In this document: one piece after another, positions 43,319 through 53,644 of the stretch
How the letters are laid out: each line of letters starts with the position of its first letter
How positions within the stretch are numbered: the stretch's first letter is position 1
NCBI GenBank assembly: GCA_037127315.1
Contig: JBBBDQ010001187.1
Location: 1,436,001 to 1,500,000 of the forward strand
Origin: Ascarosepion bandense
Lineage: Eukaryota; Mollusca; Cephalopoda; Sepiida; Sepiidae
Direction: 5' to 3'
Length of the DNA stretch: 64,000 nucleotides
Made by a program: the position numbers and the translations under genes
The notes under the pieces: model-generated
Database searches by the model: none
The model's input: only the letters and a program-made list of their open reading frames with translations
Told to the model about the DNA's origin: nothing

Positions 43319-44855
43319 GAAATAAAAATACTTAAGAAACAACAAAATATGGATTTATTTTAGGTTAGCAACATTATAATATTTCGATTACTATAGCCAT
43401 CAGCAGGGTTTATATTATTATTACTTGTGTGAAGTTTTTTAGTGTTACAGCCTGTGTATAAATTTAGAAATGTGATAAAATCTTAAAATTTTTAAGGCCG
43501 TTAGAAAAAAATTAAAAGACAATGACGTCAGTTACGAACTATTTACAACGTTTTTGTATTTGAAATAGCCGTTGAGATGAAATTTAAATAGTTCGCTGAC
43601 ACCTCCTATAAAGCCGTCCTTACCTATAATTAAAATATATCTAAATTAATATAATTCATAAACATTAAGAAAACATAAATAGTTACAGCAATAAGAAAAC
43701 AAAAATACACAAAACTGTCAGCGAACTATTTTAAAAAATAGGCAGTTTTATTTGCAAAAATATTAAAACTTCATTTTTTAAAAATACTTTAGTTATTAAA
43801 CTGGAGAGAGCATTTCTATTTATGAATAGAAAATACAGTTTTACTTTAATATTTTATCACTCCCCGCTACATGTTAAAACAGTTTTTAAAGATGCAAATA
43901 TTTAAAATTACTAATTAAAATTTAGGAAAAATGAAAATAATTATTGCAAAATTCCTTATTCAGTGGCACTCATTTTTAAGATACTAGTATTAATAACATA
44001 TTTTTTCATTAAAGTAATATGAATCATGTCTTTGGCATCCCATTTTTTAATAACAATTGTTTTGCATCTTTTTATTTTACCAGGTATTGTAGATTTTCTG
44101 CAACTGGTGTCAAATTTCACACAAATAACTTAATGTGTTATAGTTTCCTAGAAGTTATAACAAATCTAACCGTTTTGCAATACAAACGAATCATTTGTCG
44201 CAATGTTATAAAAGTTCTCTAAGGACCCGTAACTGTTCAAAATATTTTTACAAATATACTCGAAAAAGAAACTATTTAGAACGTATTCATTTCACCACAG
44301 TATTTGACGATTGTGTGATCTGTGAAATAATTGTTATGTAATTTCAAAATTGTTATGTTATTCACTGACAGAATAAACGCTAACATTTCTTTTCAAATTC
44401 AAAATACCACTGTGAGACTAAAAAGTGGTATTTTTTTAACCAGTATTTCTAGGGTTATATCAATAACAGAAAGATATTTTTTATGTAAAAAGGCCTGAAT
44501 GGCAGCCTAATAGCAATTCAACGGTTTTGATAAAACTTTTATTTTTTAAATCTTTTGGTGGTTTTTCATAAAGAATCCTTCTTTTTTTTGGAATTTCTGG
44601 AAATATTTTAAATTTGGCTAATGTAGTAACAGACGCTAGTTGTACAGAAATCGGAAAACACATAAAAATAGCGAAAAAATATTTTTCAAAAACTAAGCAT
44701 AGAAAAAATAATGTTGTTAGGAATAAAAAACATCAAGAAAGCTGCAATCCTATATAATATGCGGTCGCTTATATGAGAGTAAATGCTGAAGAATTCCTTC
44801 ACTGAGGAAAATAGTTTTGAAGGGATAGAAATTTAGTTCAACTTAGAAATATTAG
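43311..44855. other. Unassigned AT-rich DNA
   Basis: Contains a perfect 16-bp inverted pair, AAATAGTTCGCTGACA at 43586 and its complement at 43716, about 115 bp apart. Short frames at 44019-44222 (+) and 44481-44663 (-) lack recognisable domains. Confidence 0.4.
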
Positions 44856-44859
44856 GAAC

Positions 44860-45245
44860 TAGCAGTATTGCCCGGCGTTGCTCGGGTGTAATGAAAGCTT
44901 TAAAACTAATCCATGGTCCTGGAGCTCAGACTCTTTGGACGTTGGCACGAAAGAATAAAAAGCAATAGTTGTTTCCAGTTAAAGCGAAACCTTAGACTGA
45001 AAGAAAACTGAATGAATGTAAGTCAAATTTTGATTTCCTGGTATCGATATCAAATAAATGTTTTTCGTCATAAACTGAATTTTGAAGGCTAAATAAGTCC
45101 TCTGAGTAAATGGTATCATGGCTGAGACTAAGAACAAAAATTATACCTACTTAGAGCCAAACCCAAAGCAAAAACTAAAATAAAAGGGCTGAAAAAAATA
45201 CAGATATACAGGCAGATGAACAGACATACACACACAAACATCTTG

Positions 45246-45305
<60 letters not shown>

Positions 45306-45575
45306 TTTTCTGCACTATTGAAAGAACTGCAACCTTGAATCTTCTGAATATCGTTTCTTATGTCTTTGTCTACGAGTGTAGCACGAGTTTTTCGATTAAC
45401 GATATCTATCGGGGGTACCTCGACACCAAACCTAGCCAAGAACACTCGCAGACGCTTATAGTACAACTGTGCAAATTTTCAAGAAAATCGGTTCAATCGT
45501 TTCGGAGTCTATAGGTAACGGACACACAGACACACACAGAGACAAAGTTCCATTTATAAATAAGTTTAGATAAGA
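44860..45575. mobile_element. Dispersed repeat family G (copy 1)
   Basis: 'ctagcagtattgcccggcgt', 'tgctcgggtgtaatgaaagc' at one end and 'aaaatcggttcaatcgtttc' with 'aaagttccatttataaataa' at the other; all recur at 58193-58708. An AT tract sits at the same internal place in both. Superfamily not assigned; no transposase or RT is visible. Confidence 0.65.
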
Positions 45576-45839
45576 TAAACAGAACATGTAGTCAACAAGA
45601 AAGTGCGAAGGGAATTAGAAATTACAAGAAAACCGACACTAACAATTAACAAAATGCTCCTGAATTTTCTTATAGAATATTTCTCATATGATATATTTAA
45701 GAAAGGAACGGGAAACATGGAAATAGCGATGTAAATTCTTGAAAGTTATTTTGAATTGATAGCATTAAGATCCAAAAATACATTAAGAAAGGATTGGCAT
45801 TGGTGGAGAGTCATGATCAGCTAAATTCAGAAATTACAT

Positions 45840-46255
45840 TGATGTTACTGAATTTGAAGTTCTTTAATACGGCAGTGAATGTTGGACAACATCATCAAGA
45901 ATAAAGAAAAACGTGGAGCAGTGGAAATGTGGTTCTACAGAAAGATGCTGCGGATATCATGGACTGAGCATGTGAGGTGTTGTAAAGAATGGCAACTGAA
46001 AAGAAATTAATACTCAGCATCAGAATGAGGAAGGAGGGCTTGGAGAACATTATAATGTGAGGCCAAATAGGGGGAAATAGACAGAGGAAATCAACGGATA
46101 ACATATTTGAAAGGCCTGATATGTGCATAACAGAATGAGGGTTGCGCGGTGTAACATGAGAAAGCGTGCTAAGAGCCACAAGGGATAGGGATACGTAAAA
46201 AGCCATGAACGACTAAGTCCTGAAAGGACAAGGCACATAGAAAAAGAAAGAAGAA
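45840..46255 (+). pseudogene. RTE LINE 3' fragment
   Basis: The plus strand encodes, across frames, [48 protein letters not shown] and the end KDKAHRKRK, matching the last about 130 residues of the RTE RT at 20.8 kb. It ends in a GAA-rich tail. Several shifts and stops. Confidence 0.75.
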
Positions 46256-47028
46256 GATTTTTTATGAGAAAGAAACAAAACAAAAACAAGTCTTAAGATA
46301 AATTTTATTTATTAAATTCAAAATTTGCCTGACAGAATTTAGTGATAAAATGTAGTTTGTTCACCGGAAAGCATTAACATTTGGTCCCAATTCGATGGAA
46401 TGCAAATAAAGAAAACGCTAATTAGAGTAGAACGCGCTCTATGGCAATATTTCCTCATAACACGGCTAAGTTTATCATTAACATTAAAGATGATGAGAAA
46501 AATATGGTATAATTACCATTCCGGGTAATATTAAACTATCCTTGTAAAACCGAGGATTTAATTTAAAGTTAAGGATGAAGATCTAGTCACTCCGGATTAC
46601 CCCACTTTAAAAAAGAAAAAAAACAAAAATACAAAATATTTGGGAAATTCCATGCACTAAGATGTGTCATGAATGAAAGTTTCAAACGAAAAGTTTTAAT
46701 GAATTATACTATAAACTTTGAAAATCATTTAGTACCGCTTAGTATTATAAATAAAACTGCATCAAATAGTATAGACGAATACATCTTAAATTTCATCTAA
46801 ATATTCTTTGGGTAAGCCTGTTAAGTTTAATTTACAACGTAATCCTCACTTCGACAGCAAGACGTATATATATATATATATATATTTTAATTCAGATACT
46901 TCAATCCAAGGGAAAAAAGCAGGAAGTTAAATTCCAAAAAACCCGATCCTAATTAATATTAAAAATTTATTTTAATATTAAATAATGATACAGGAAGAGA
47001 GCTCCATGTAATAAAATATTACAGAGCA
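46256..47028. other. Unassigned AT-rich DNA
   Basis: A short AT tract at 46865-46886; nothing else was recognised. Confidence 0.4.
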
Positions 47029-47029
47029 A

Positions 47030-47228
47030 ATATATATTAAAAAAGTATTAATTCAAAGATGTTGAATGGCCATTTCGATATGAAGATCCCCACGGGGGAC
47101 GACACATCACCTCAGCAACAGAAAAAGAAAAAAGTTTCTGAAAGGTTTTTCTGTTGCTGAGGTGATGTGTCGTCCCCCGTGGGGATCTTCATATCGAAAT
47201 GGCCATTCAACATCTTTGAATTACTCCT

Positions 47229-47242
<14 letters not shown>
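47030..47242. repeat. Long hairpin with perfect 78-bp arms
   Basis: 47049-47126 and 47146-47223 are exact reverse complements around a 19-nt loop. With a few mismatches the pairing extends outward to about 47030 and 47242. The arms are relatively GC-rich ('atccccacgggggacgac') in AT-rich surroundings. Confidence 0.95.

Positions 47243-47284
<42 letters not shown>
47236..47284. repeat. (AT)n microsatellite
   Basis: Abuts the 78-bp hairpin. Confidence 0.95.
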
Positions 47285-47288
<4 letters not shown>

Positions 47289-47445
47289 ATATATATCCGC
47301 TATTACCGTAATTTGATAGTGTCGATAGCAGAGTAAGGAAGCTAAAAGATTTGACATGAAGCTAACATAACATAGTGTTGTTATTTATTGAAGAAAACGA
47401 TGCTTTATTTTCTCATATACACTTTTTGGACATGAGTAGTTTGGA

Positions 47446-47447
<2 letters not shown>

Positions 47448-47506
<59 letters not shown>

Positions 47507-47508
47507 AT
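47448..47508. repeat. (CA)n-(AT)n microsatellite
   Basis: CA then AT, next to the hammerhead-like motif on the minus strand. Confidence 0.95.
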
Positions 47509-47539
47509 ATTATGAATTAACTGTACATTGTGACTCGGA

Positions 47540-47590
47540 CATTTCTGTTTTTCCGAGATAGATTCTCTTCATCAGGCAATTCACTGCATT
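47540..47590 (-). ncRNA. Partial hammerhead-like motif
   Basis: The minus strand has CTGATGA (47575-47569), a 4-bp helix II (GAGA/TCTC) and GGAAAAACAG with a possible ACA/TGT helix III before GTC. Extra A residues in the core and no clean helix I make activity doubtful. Confidence 0.25.
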
Positions 47591-47649
47591 ATTGAAGAAC
47601 CGACATCCACGTATTTAAGAGGATATTACTGTTCCCATTACTATGCATC

Positions 47650-47965
47650 AGTCAGTCAGTTTAGTGCAATACGTGATATACGCTTCGGCGATCATCTTAT
47701 GAAAGAGACATGACTGACTGGGCAGAAGATTACCCCGTAGTAGGTTGCCATTTCTTTCTGCGGCAGACTGGTTTCCAGCCAAGGATATAGAATCCAATAT
47801 GTTTTATTATTTAACCCATAACTGGAGGGAAGAAACATATTAATACGTTTCCATAGGGTATTTGAGCGTAAGAGAATGCAAGGAATTCAACTGGGATTCG
47901 AACTCGGCTCCCCGATTTCTCGTTCCGAGTCGATATCCACTGCACCACAACTCACATGCATTACT
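47650..47965 (-). mobile_element. SINE2 copy, near full length
   Basis: Minus-strand head 'gtgagttgtggtgcagtgga' (A box), B box GAGTTCGAATCCCAG (47892-47906 region), body 'ccagttatgggttaaataat', and 3' block 'cttctgcccagtcagtcatg'. Best-preserved tRNA-like head of the family. Confidence 0.75.
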
Positions 47966-48049
47966 ATGTATAGGTAGATATAAAACATAAATAAAACAAA
48001 GCCTAGAATAAAAGAAATATGGTTTTACTGAAGGAAGTTCAGTATAATA

Positions 48050-48365
48050 TGGACAGAACATGCCGTCTACGATGAAGTTTTAACCAAAGTGGAAACAAAA
48101 AGGACTCTTATACATAACATCAGAAAATGATTGTTGCAATCTCTAGGTCGTAGAATGAGAAAAGAAGGCCTAGAAAATTTGATAGTCACAAGACAGATTG
48201 AAAGATAAAGAAACAGAGGAAGATGGCGCAGAAACACTCTAGCGAGTCTATGTGGATGGTACAACATGGTTTAAGAGAGATATGAATAGCCCACAATATA
48301 TTGTTATAAAGAGAGAAAATTGTGGAGAAACATGATCGCTAACGTTCTAAAGGAACAAGAACTAA
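48050..48365 (+). pseudogene. RTE LINE 3' fragment, diverged subfamily
   Basis: Encodes EVLTKVETKRTLIHNIRK, GRRMRKEGLENLIVTRQIE and MIANVLKEQE, aligning with [18 protein letters not shown] to VLKGQG of the RTE element. Different residues indicate another RTE subfamily. Stops present. Confidence 0.7.
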
Positions 48366-48658
48366 TAACGACAAATATTTTCTTTCACCATTTCTACTTC
48401 CATATTTGAGGATGGAACACTTAGCCAGACCGCCCTCCCTATCGATGTCCTACATCATATGAGTAGGAAGCCTTAAAAATGTCCGAAATAATTATATATA
48501 TTCGATATCTGTTATTTGCAAATTTCTATAATTTCGTTTGCATTGATATAACCAACCGAGGCTAGGCATTGATTCGCAATCGAAAAAAACAGTCTACTGA
48601 TTGCTTTTCTAAAGAGCTAACTTGTAGCCACAAATATATATATATATATATATATATG

Positions 48659-49440
48659 CAGTAAAAAGTGTGAAAAGCCGTGAAGGTTTTGTTTAAAGTG
48701 TAGATTTATTGTTGTTATATTATCATTATATTGCTTTTTGTATAATACATCATGTGTCCATAATGATATTTGTGAATCTACAACCTGTTCTGAATCTGAA
48801 GTTGACTTTCTTCAGGCACATAAACTTGCGACTTCAAATATCAAGATCCGTTTGCTTTTCTTATAGCCAAGCTATCATCTATAAATAGATAAGTCAAGTG
48901 GTGACCAACCGGGTCAGTAATTTTATGGGTTAGGTTTTTTCACACTTAATTCAAATAATATTCCCAAAGCAATAAAAAGAACTAAATGACACGTAGATTA
49001 AAGATCGTTGAAAACAATTTTAAAGTATAAAGACGAAATTTCGCAAGCCAGTAAAAAAAAATATTTAGAGACAAAGAAGGTGCCAGGAAAAACTTTACGT
49101 GTGAGTGTGAAAAAAACCCAACCCCTAAACTCTCTCACCTGGTTAGTCACCACTTAACTTATCTATTTATATATGATACTTTGTCTATCAAAAAAGCAAA
49201 CGGATCTCGATGTGTGAAGTCTCAAGTTTATTCGTCTGAAGAGAGTCAACTTTAGACTCGAAACACGTGTACCGTCACAAATGCCATTATGGACACTTGA
49301 TGTATCATACAAAAAGCAAGTATTATAAATAATAAGAATAATATAACAATAAATCTACATTTTAAACAAAACGTTCACTGCTTCACGCACTTTTTATTCT
49401 ATACCAATTTCTCTCGTTGGAACAACCACTATTTCTGCTT
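48659..49440. mobile_element. Foldback element, family F1 (copy b), largest copy
   Basis: Arms of about 310 bp (48659-48965 and about 49100-49435) around roughly 130 bp of unique sequence. Both arms carry, from the outside, 'aaaagtg', 'aaacattgtagatttattgt'-like, 'ataatgccatttgtga', CTGAAGA-type motifs, 'caagtttat', 'aagcaaacggatct' and 'ggtgaccaaccgggt'-like sequences. The outer edge 'cgttggaacaaccac' corresponds to the start of the other copies. No ORF inside. Confidence 0.8.
49229..49283 (+). ncRNA. Hammerhead-ribozyme-like structure in foldback F1-b
   Basis: CTGAAGA (49236-49242) fits CUGANGA. Helix II is a perfect 5 bp, GAGTC (49243-49247) with GACTC (49255-49259). GAAAC follows at once (49260-49264). 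The cleavage triplet GTC is at 49274-49276. Helix I pairs 49229-49235 with 49277-49283 with one mismatch and one G-T. Helix III is only 2 bp (A49263-T49275, C49264-G49274) with a 9-nt loop. The equivalent site in F1-a (11295-11349) keeps a 6-bp helix I and GTC while helix II is damaged, so homologous copies preserve the pairing layout. Weak helix III may need dimers, as known for some retroelement hammerheads. Confidence 0.5.
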
Positions 49441-49451
49441 TTAATATATAT

Positions 49452-49595
49452 ATTAGTCATCCAAATACAAGCCTGTTTCGTTGTATCACAGCTCATCAGT
49501 GTGCCTAGACTCATCCAATTCCTTCTTGCCAGGATCGAAACTCGGCCGACATTTTGCCAGTTGGAGTCGCTATCCACGAAGTCACAGACGCAGCT
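49452..49595 (-). mobile_element. SINE1 copy
   Basis: Antisense: 'cgttgtatcacagctcatca', 'gccaggatcgaaactcggcc' (B-box region), 'gtcgctatccacgaagtcac' (A-box region). It is bordered by foldback F1-b on one side and an AT tract on the other. Confidence 0.65.
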
Positions 49596-49611
49596 ATATA
49601 TATATATATAT

Positions 49612-49835
49612 ATTATTTATTTATAAATTATAACATGGATAAGCTACAATATGACTACAAAAGTAACCATTTTGTTTCAACACTTTTGTGTCTATTCAAG
49701 TGATGTGATGGTTGTTTTTTTTTAAGAACCATCACATCACTTGAAAAGACACAAAAATGTTGAAACAAAATGGCTACTTTTGTAGTGATATTGTAACATA
49801 TCCATGTTATAATTTATGAATAAATAATATTATTA
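49612..49835. repeat. Imperfect inverted repeat, arms of about 105 bp
   Basis: 'aaattataacatggataagc', 'actacaaaagtaaccatttt' and 'caagtgatgtgatggtt' on the left return inverted on the right up to 'ccatgttataatttatga'. The central loop is about 10 nt of T-rich sequence. Several mismatches. Confidence 0.85.
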
Positions 49836-50489
49836 GATCTACTTTTGTATTGAGCACTTTCTTAAAAATAGTGTTTCTTTTGACAAGGAATATTATTCCA
49901 AAAATACTTGGATGATTATATATATATATTTGTATAGGTCGGATCGTAGCAACACCACAAGTACTGTTGCAGCAGCAGGTGTTTTTCACTGGACGAGATA
50001 GTTTGGAGGTTCTTGAGTTTTTCCATTTGAGTTCAGAAATTTTCCTTATCTTAGACTTGTTGTCATCAAATTTTTTTTGCGACTCAGCCAGACCTGCTGC
50101 TTACCTATAGCAGGGTGTACATGTGTTGCATTCATTAGCAATTAATCCAATGAACTCGATTAAATTAAAACTCAGTGTAGTGATTTGAAATGAGTCCCTT
50201 TTGGGTATGTTTTTTGTCTTAGCCAATTTGAAAATAACATTGAGAATTTTAGATGATTAAGTTGGTAATATCTCTCTTTCCTGTCATCTATAATTCTCTT
50301 TACTCTTCCTTTTCCTTTTGTGTTGATTTTGATGTTTTCTATTTTATTGGATCCATTTATTTATTTTTTTCTTTTGTCGTTTCATGCGCTTTCACTTTGA
50401 AGATTTGGTTTAATTGAGTTTCATATTTCAAATTTATCAATACTCTACTTACACACAAAAACACAAATTGAGAACTTTGGAAGAATGGG
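49836..50489. other. Unassigned DNA, faintly coding-like on the minus strand
   Basis: Minus-strand pieces such as SFNLIEFIGLIANECNTCTP and AESQKKFDDNKSKIRKISEL look protein-like but are broken and not identified. Confidence 0.25.
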
Positions 50490-50754
50490 GGACATTGAAA
50501 AACTGTAGCTACACTGGCATGTACGCATCGCTCATTCAATAATGAAATAAAGCATGCTGGCTATTGGGCGTGTATAATGATAATATACACGATAAAAAAA
50601 AATCTGCCTTATCTACCGAGTGACCATAGCCCAGAGGCAGATTCGCCGTCTGACGCCAATTCGGTCGGGTCTCAATAATGGGTTAAAAAGCAATCGAAGT
50701 CTAACCGTACTGCTGAGCTGTGATACAGCGAAACAGATCTGTCTGCGGATGACC
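50490..50754 (+). mobile_element. SINE1 copy with extended 5' block
   Basis: The 5' block 'ggcatgtacgcatcgctcat' and 'gggcgtgtataatgataata' as at 10366, then the head with ACCATAGCCCAGAGGCAG (A box) and GGTCGGGTCTCAATAATG (mutated B box), and the 3' end 'ctgtctgcggatgacc' running into an AC tract. Confidence 0.75.
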
Positions 50755-50755
50755 A

Positions 50756-50807
<52 letters not shown>

Positions 50808-50830
50808 ACACACACACATATATATATATT
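50755..50830. repeat. (AC)n-(AT)n microsatellite at a SINE1 3' end
   Basis: AC to about 50818 with one TAC interruption, then AT. Confidence 0.95.
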
Positions 50831-51069
50831 TGTTTAGACGTTATTTTTAATGGTTACACTTATTTTAATAGAATCTCTGCATTGATTAGTAGAGAGTGCA
50901 TTTATTTATTTATTCACATATACCGACATAAATATTCGAGAAGTCTTGAGAAATATACTCCCTCTGGACGGATTGAAACATAATTATCCAAAAAGAAACG
51001 ACATTAGACCTGACATGTCTTAACCACTCGGACACGTAAGACCTTTTTTAATACAGAACCACACGGTGT
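50831..51069. other. Unassigned intergenic DNA
   Basis: No recognised feature. Confidence 0.4.
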
Positions 51070-51074
51070 ATTAT

Positions 51075-51476
51075 TGTAGATTCCGGAGGAGGAACCGCCA
51101 AAATTATGAAAAAAAACCTGTATGGAGATAGGAAGTAGGTTATATTGAACGTAATATGCAAACTGGAACGCGGGTTAGTTAATTCAGGAATATTATTAGT
51201 AGAAATATATATATATATATATAAATCTTGATGTGAAATATTATATCCGGGTAATTTATTTTGGCTGAGTAGAGCTCAGAGCTAGTTTGATCTCTGGTTA
51301 ACTTCGGTATCTGTCGGAACACTTCGATACTTGTAAAGGGTCTCTACGATTACTCTCCACTGTGAACTGCAACTACAACTGAGATTCCAGATCTTCCACT
51401 GTTCTCTCTATAGCAGGATTATATATACACTCAGTCAAGTCCATTGTCATACACAAAAGTGATAGATCCCACAACA
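51075..51476 (-). repeat. Gypsy-B 3' LTR
   Basis: Plus-strand edges TGTAGATTCC and CCCACAACA, i.e. TG...CA on the element strand. It contains a short AT tract (51209-51225) not in the other LTR. The polypurine tract AGGGAGGGGG lies just upstream on the minus strand (51477-51487). Confidence 0.85.
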
Positions 51477-51895
51477 CCCCCTCCCTAACTTCTTTTTTGG
51501 GAGAAGTTAATTTTTTTTCGTTTGCTTTTTATTATTCTAAACGGCTTCAATTTTTTCCATCGCGACAACGTTTTCTGAGACTAACGAGATTGGTTCTTCA
51601 TTCCTTCATTTTTTATTTGGTTGAGTGTCTCTTATGAATAGATCTTTCTCTCTGTATTTTGTATATCGCATTACTTAGTTCGTTTATAATTGTTCCAGGT
51701 TCCCCATGTGCCATGTAATTTTTTAACATTCTGAAATAAACTTGTACACCTGGTTTGAATGCTTTTTTCACAACTATAGGTGTAATAAATACTGTTTGTA
51801 CATTCTTCTTTTCCTCGGTTTTTGTTGCGACTTCCTATACTGTTTGAGAATACCTCAGGAATTTTTTATGCAATTTTTTAAAATTTCTTATTTTC
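51477..51895 (-). pseudogene. Gypsy-B integrase C-terminal remnant
   Basis: The minus strand shows blocks resembling FxPGVQVYFRMLKNYMAHGE, AIYKIQRE and IHKRH as in Gypsy-A integrase (HKRHMNQLKK). It joins the protease end near 51,890-51,900 without the RT, RNase H or catalytic integrase parts. Confidence 0.55.
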
Positions 51896-51899
51896 TGTG

Positions 51900-52385
51900 A
51901 TCACGTTTCTTTTTACAACAAAAGCTCATGGGTAAAACCCATACATTAAATTTCTGCATCCAATCCGTTCCTACCATGTTATATGGTTTTTTCATGACAT
52001 AAATTTTTAACTTTTGATTTTACCCTTAAATTTCACATTCAAGATTATTTCACCTTCGAAAATGATCTGTTTTCTTGTTACCGATATAGCAATTTTTTGT
52101 GTATGTAACATGGTCACCTATTCAAGTACTGCTATGGCTGTAGATTGATTATAGTTAAGTCAGAACCTGAATGTAGTGGTAATTTGATCTTATTCAATAT
52201 TTACATAATTCCTCGTGTTTTCTTTATTTTCATATTCCATTCTAATAGATCTTATCCTACTCGGCTGTCTTTATTGTTTCTGCATACAGCTGCCCTGTAT
52301 CCCATCTTTCTACACGCTAGACAATTTTTGTATTTGAACCGAAAATCTCTAATCCAATGCAATCCACCACATCTGTAACATGCAG
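51900..52385 (-). pseudogene. Gypsy-B gag zinc knuckle and protease
   Basis: Minus strand: CYRCGGLHWIRDF (first knuckle, last Cys changed), CLACRKMGYRAAVC (second knuckle with the His replaced by Tyr), then GSDLTIIN (part of the retropepsin active-site loop; the preceding Asp is lost in frame damage), ending MVGTDWMQKFNVWVLPMSF. Same order as Gypsy-A 18657-19352. Confidence 0.65.
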
Positions 52386-53090
52386 AAGTGGGTTTTTTTT
52401 TATTTGATTTCTGAGCAAAACCCTTAACTTTTTCTTTTCAATCCAGTTCTGACAGTCGATATTACAAATATCTTCATATATAGGTAATATTCTTCGAAAT
52501 TTTGGTTTTCATCAATCGAGTACTTAAAAGTTTCTATCGCCTTCCATACAGCATCTTGCGAAAACATCTCCTCTTTTTCCGTGTTCCTTTCTAGTGTGTT
52601 TATTGTTAATTTTAGTAATATTTCTTGTAGTTGTAATTGTCTTTCTTCATTTTCCTTTTGTATTTTCATTTGTTTTTCTCATTTGTGTTTTCATTCATAT
52701 TAGTCTTTCTTTATTTGCCTTTTGCATTTCCATTTACCTTAATTCTAATTTACATTGTCTTCACTTCTTTTTATGATTTCTAGTATTCCTTTCTGAAAGT
52801 CATCCATGGTTTGCTGCTTTGATTCCGGGCGGGGTCTGGTTTTTTAACTATTGTCTTCTGGCAATTAATCTTGTAAAAAATTATCTGGAAAATTTTTTCT
52901 GTTGAACGGGAGAAAAAATATTGACTTTCAATTCCCTACTTACAGTTTTTTTTCATTCAATCTCTTTTTGTTTGTAATGCCAGCAAATTATCTGCGATAG
53001 TGACGACAAATTGTTTGTGGTCGACCGGTGTGGTACTATAGATTTTACGTTGTTCTGTATGAGTTCTGTTGTTGTGTGATACATTTAAAT
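52386..53090 (-). pseudogene. Gypsy-B gag
   Basis: The frame 52424-52669 begins with a Lys/Glu/Gln-rich helical stretch and includes FSQDAVWKAIETFKYSIDEN, a gag region also recognisable in Gypsy-A. Upstream frames are broken. Confidence 0.55.
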
Positions 53091-53246
53091 CGTCCGTCGC
53101 TAAGTTATTGTGGCCAATTATGTACGAAATCTTCGTAGCAAGTTGCTGTGGTGATTCGGAGTATACGTATACGCGTGTTGGAGTCTTCGTCGCCAATTTG
53201 TTGTGCGATTTGTGTACATGAGTTCGAGTCTTCGTCGCCAGTTTGT
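53091..53246 (-). promoter_or_regulatory. Gypsy-B primer-binding site and repeated copies of it
   Basis: The minus strand starts TGGCGACGAAGACTCGAAC at 53240, two to six bases inside the LTR. Its first nine bases complement the 3' end of animal tRNA-Ser (…TCGTCGCCA, general knowledge). Similar 'cttcgtcgccaatttgttgt' motifs recur on the plus strand at about 53185, 53132 and 53093. Confidence 0.6.
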
Positions 53247-53643
53247 TGTGGATTCCGGAGGAGGAACCGCCAAAATAATGAAAAAAAACCCAGTGTGGAG
53301 ATAGAAAGTAGGTTATATTGAACGTAATATAAAAACTGGAACGCGGGTTAGTCAATTCAGGAATACTATTAGTAGAAATAAATATATACAACTCTTGATG
53401 TGAAATATTATGTCCGGGTAACTTATTGTAGCTCAGTAGAGCTCAGAGTTAGTTTGGTTTCTGGTTAACTTCGGTATCTGTAGGAACTCTTCGATACCAG
53501 TAACGAGTCACTACGATTATTCTCCAACGTGAACTGCATTTACAACTGAGATTCCAGATCTTCCACTGTTCTGTCTATGGCCAAGATTATATATACACTC
53601 AGTCAAGTCCATTGTCATATACAAAAGGAGGAGATCCCACAAC

Positions 53644-53644
<1 letters not shown>
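53247..53644 (-). repeat. Gypsy-B 5' LTR
   Basis: Edges TGTGGATTCC and CCCACAACA on the plus strand. It aligns throughout with 51075-51476, with scattered substitutions. Confidence 0.85.

Noticed and set aside
43375..43410. Minus-strand CTGATGGCTATAGTAATCGAAAT as a further hammerhead core
   Set aside because: The residue after CTGATG is G rather than A and no helix I, helix III or cleavage triplet could be drawn; similarity may be accidental.
44019..44222. 67-codon plus-strand frame as a host exon
   Set aside because: No domain or supporting neighbouring exons, and its length is ordinary for chance frames in this sequence.
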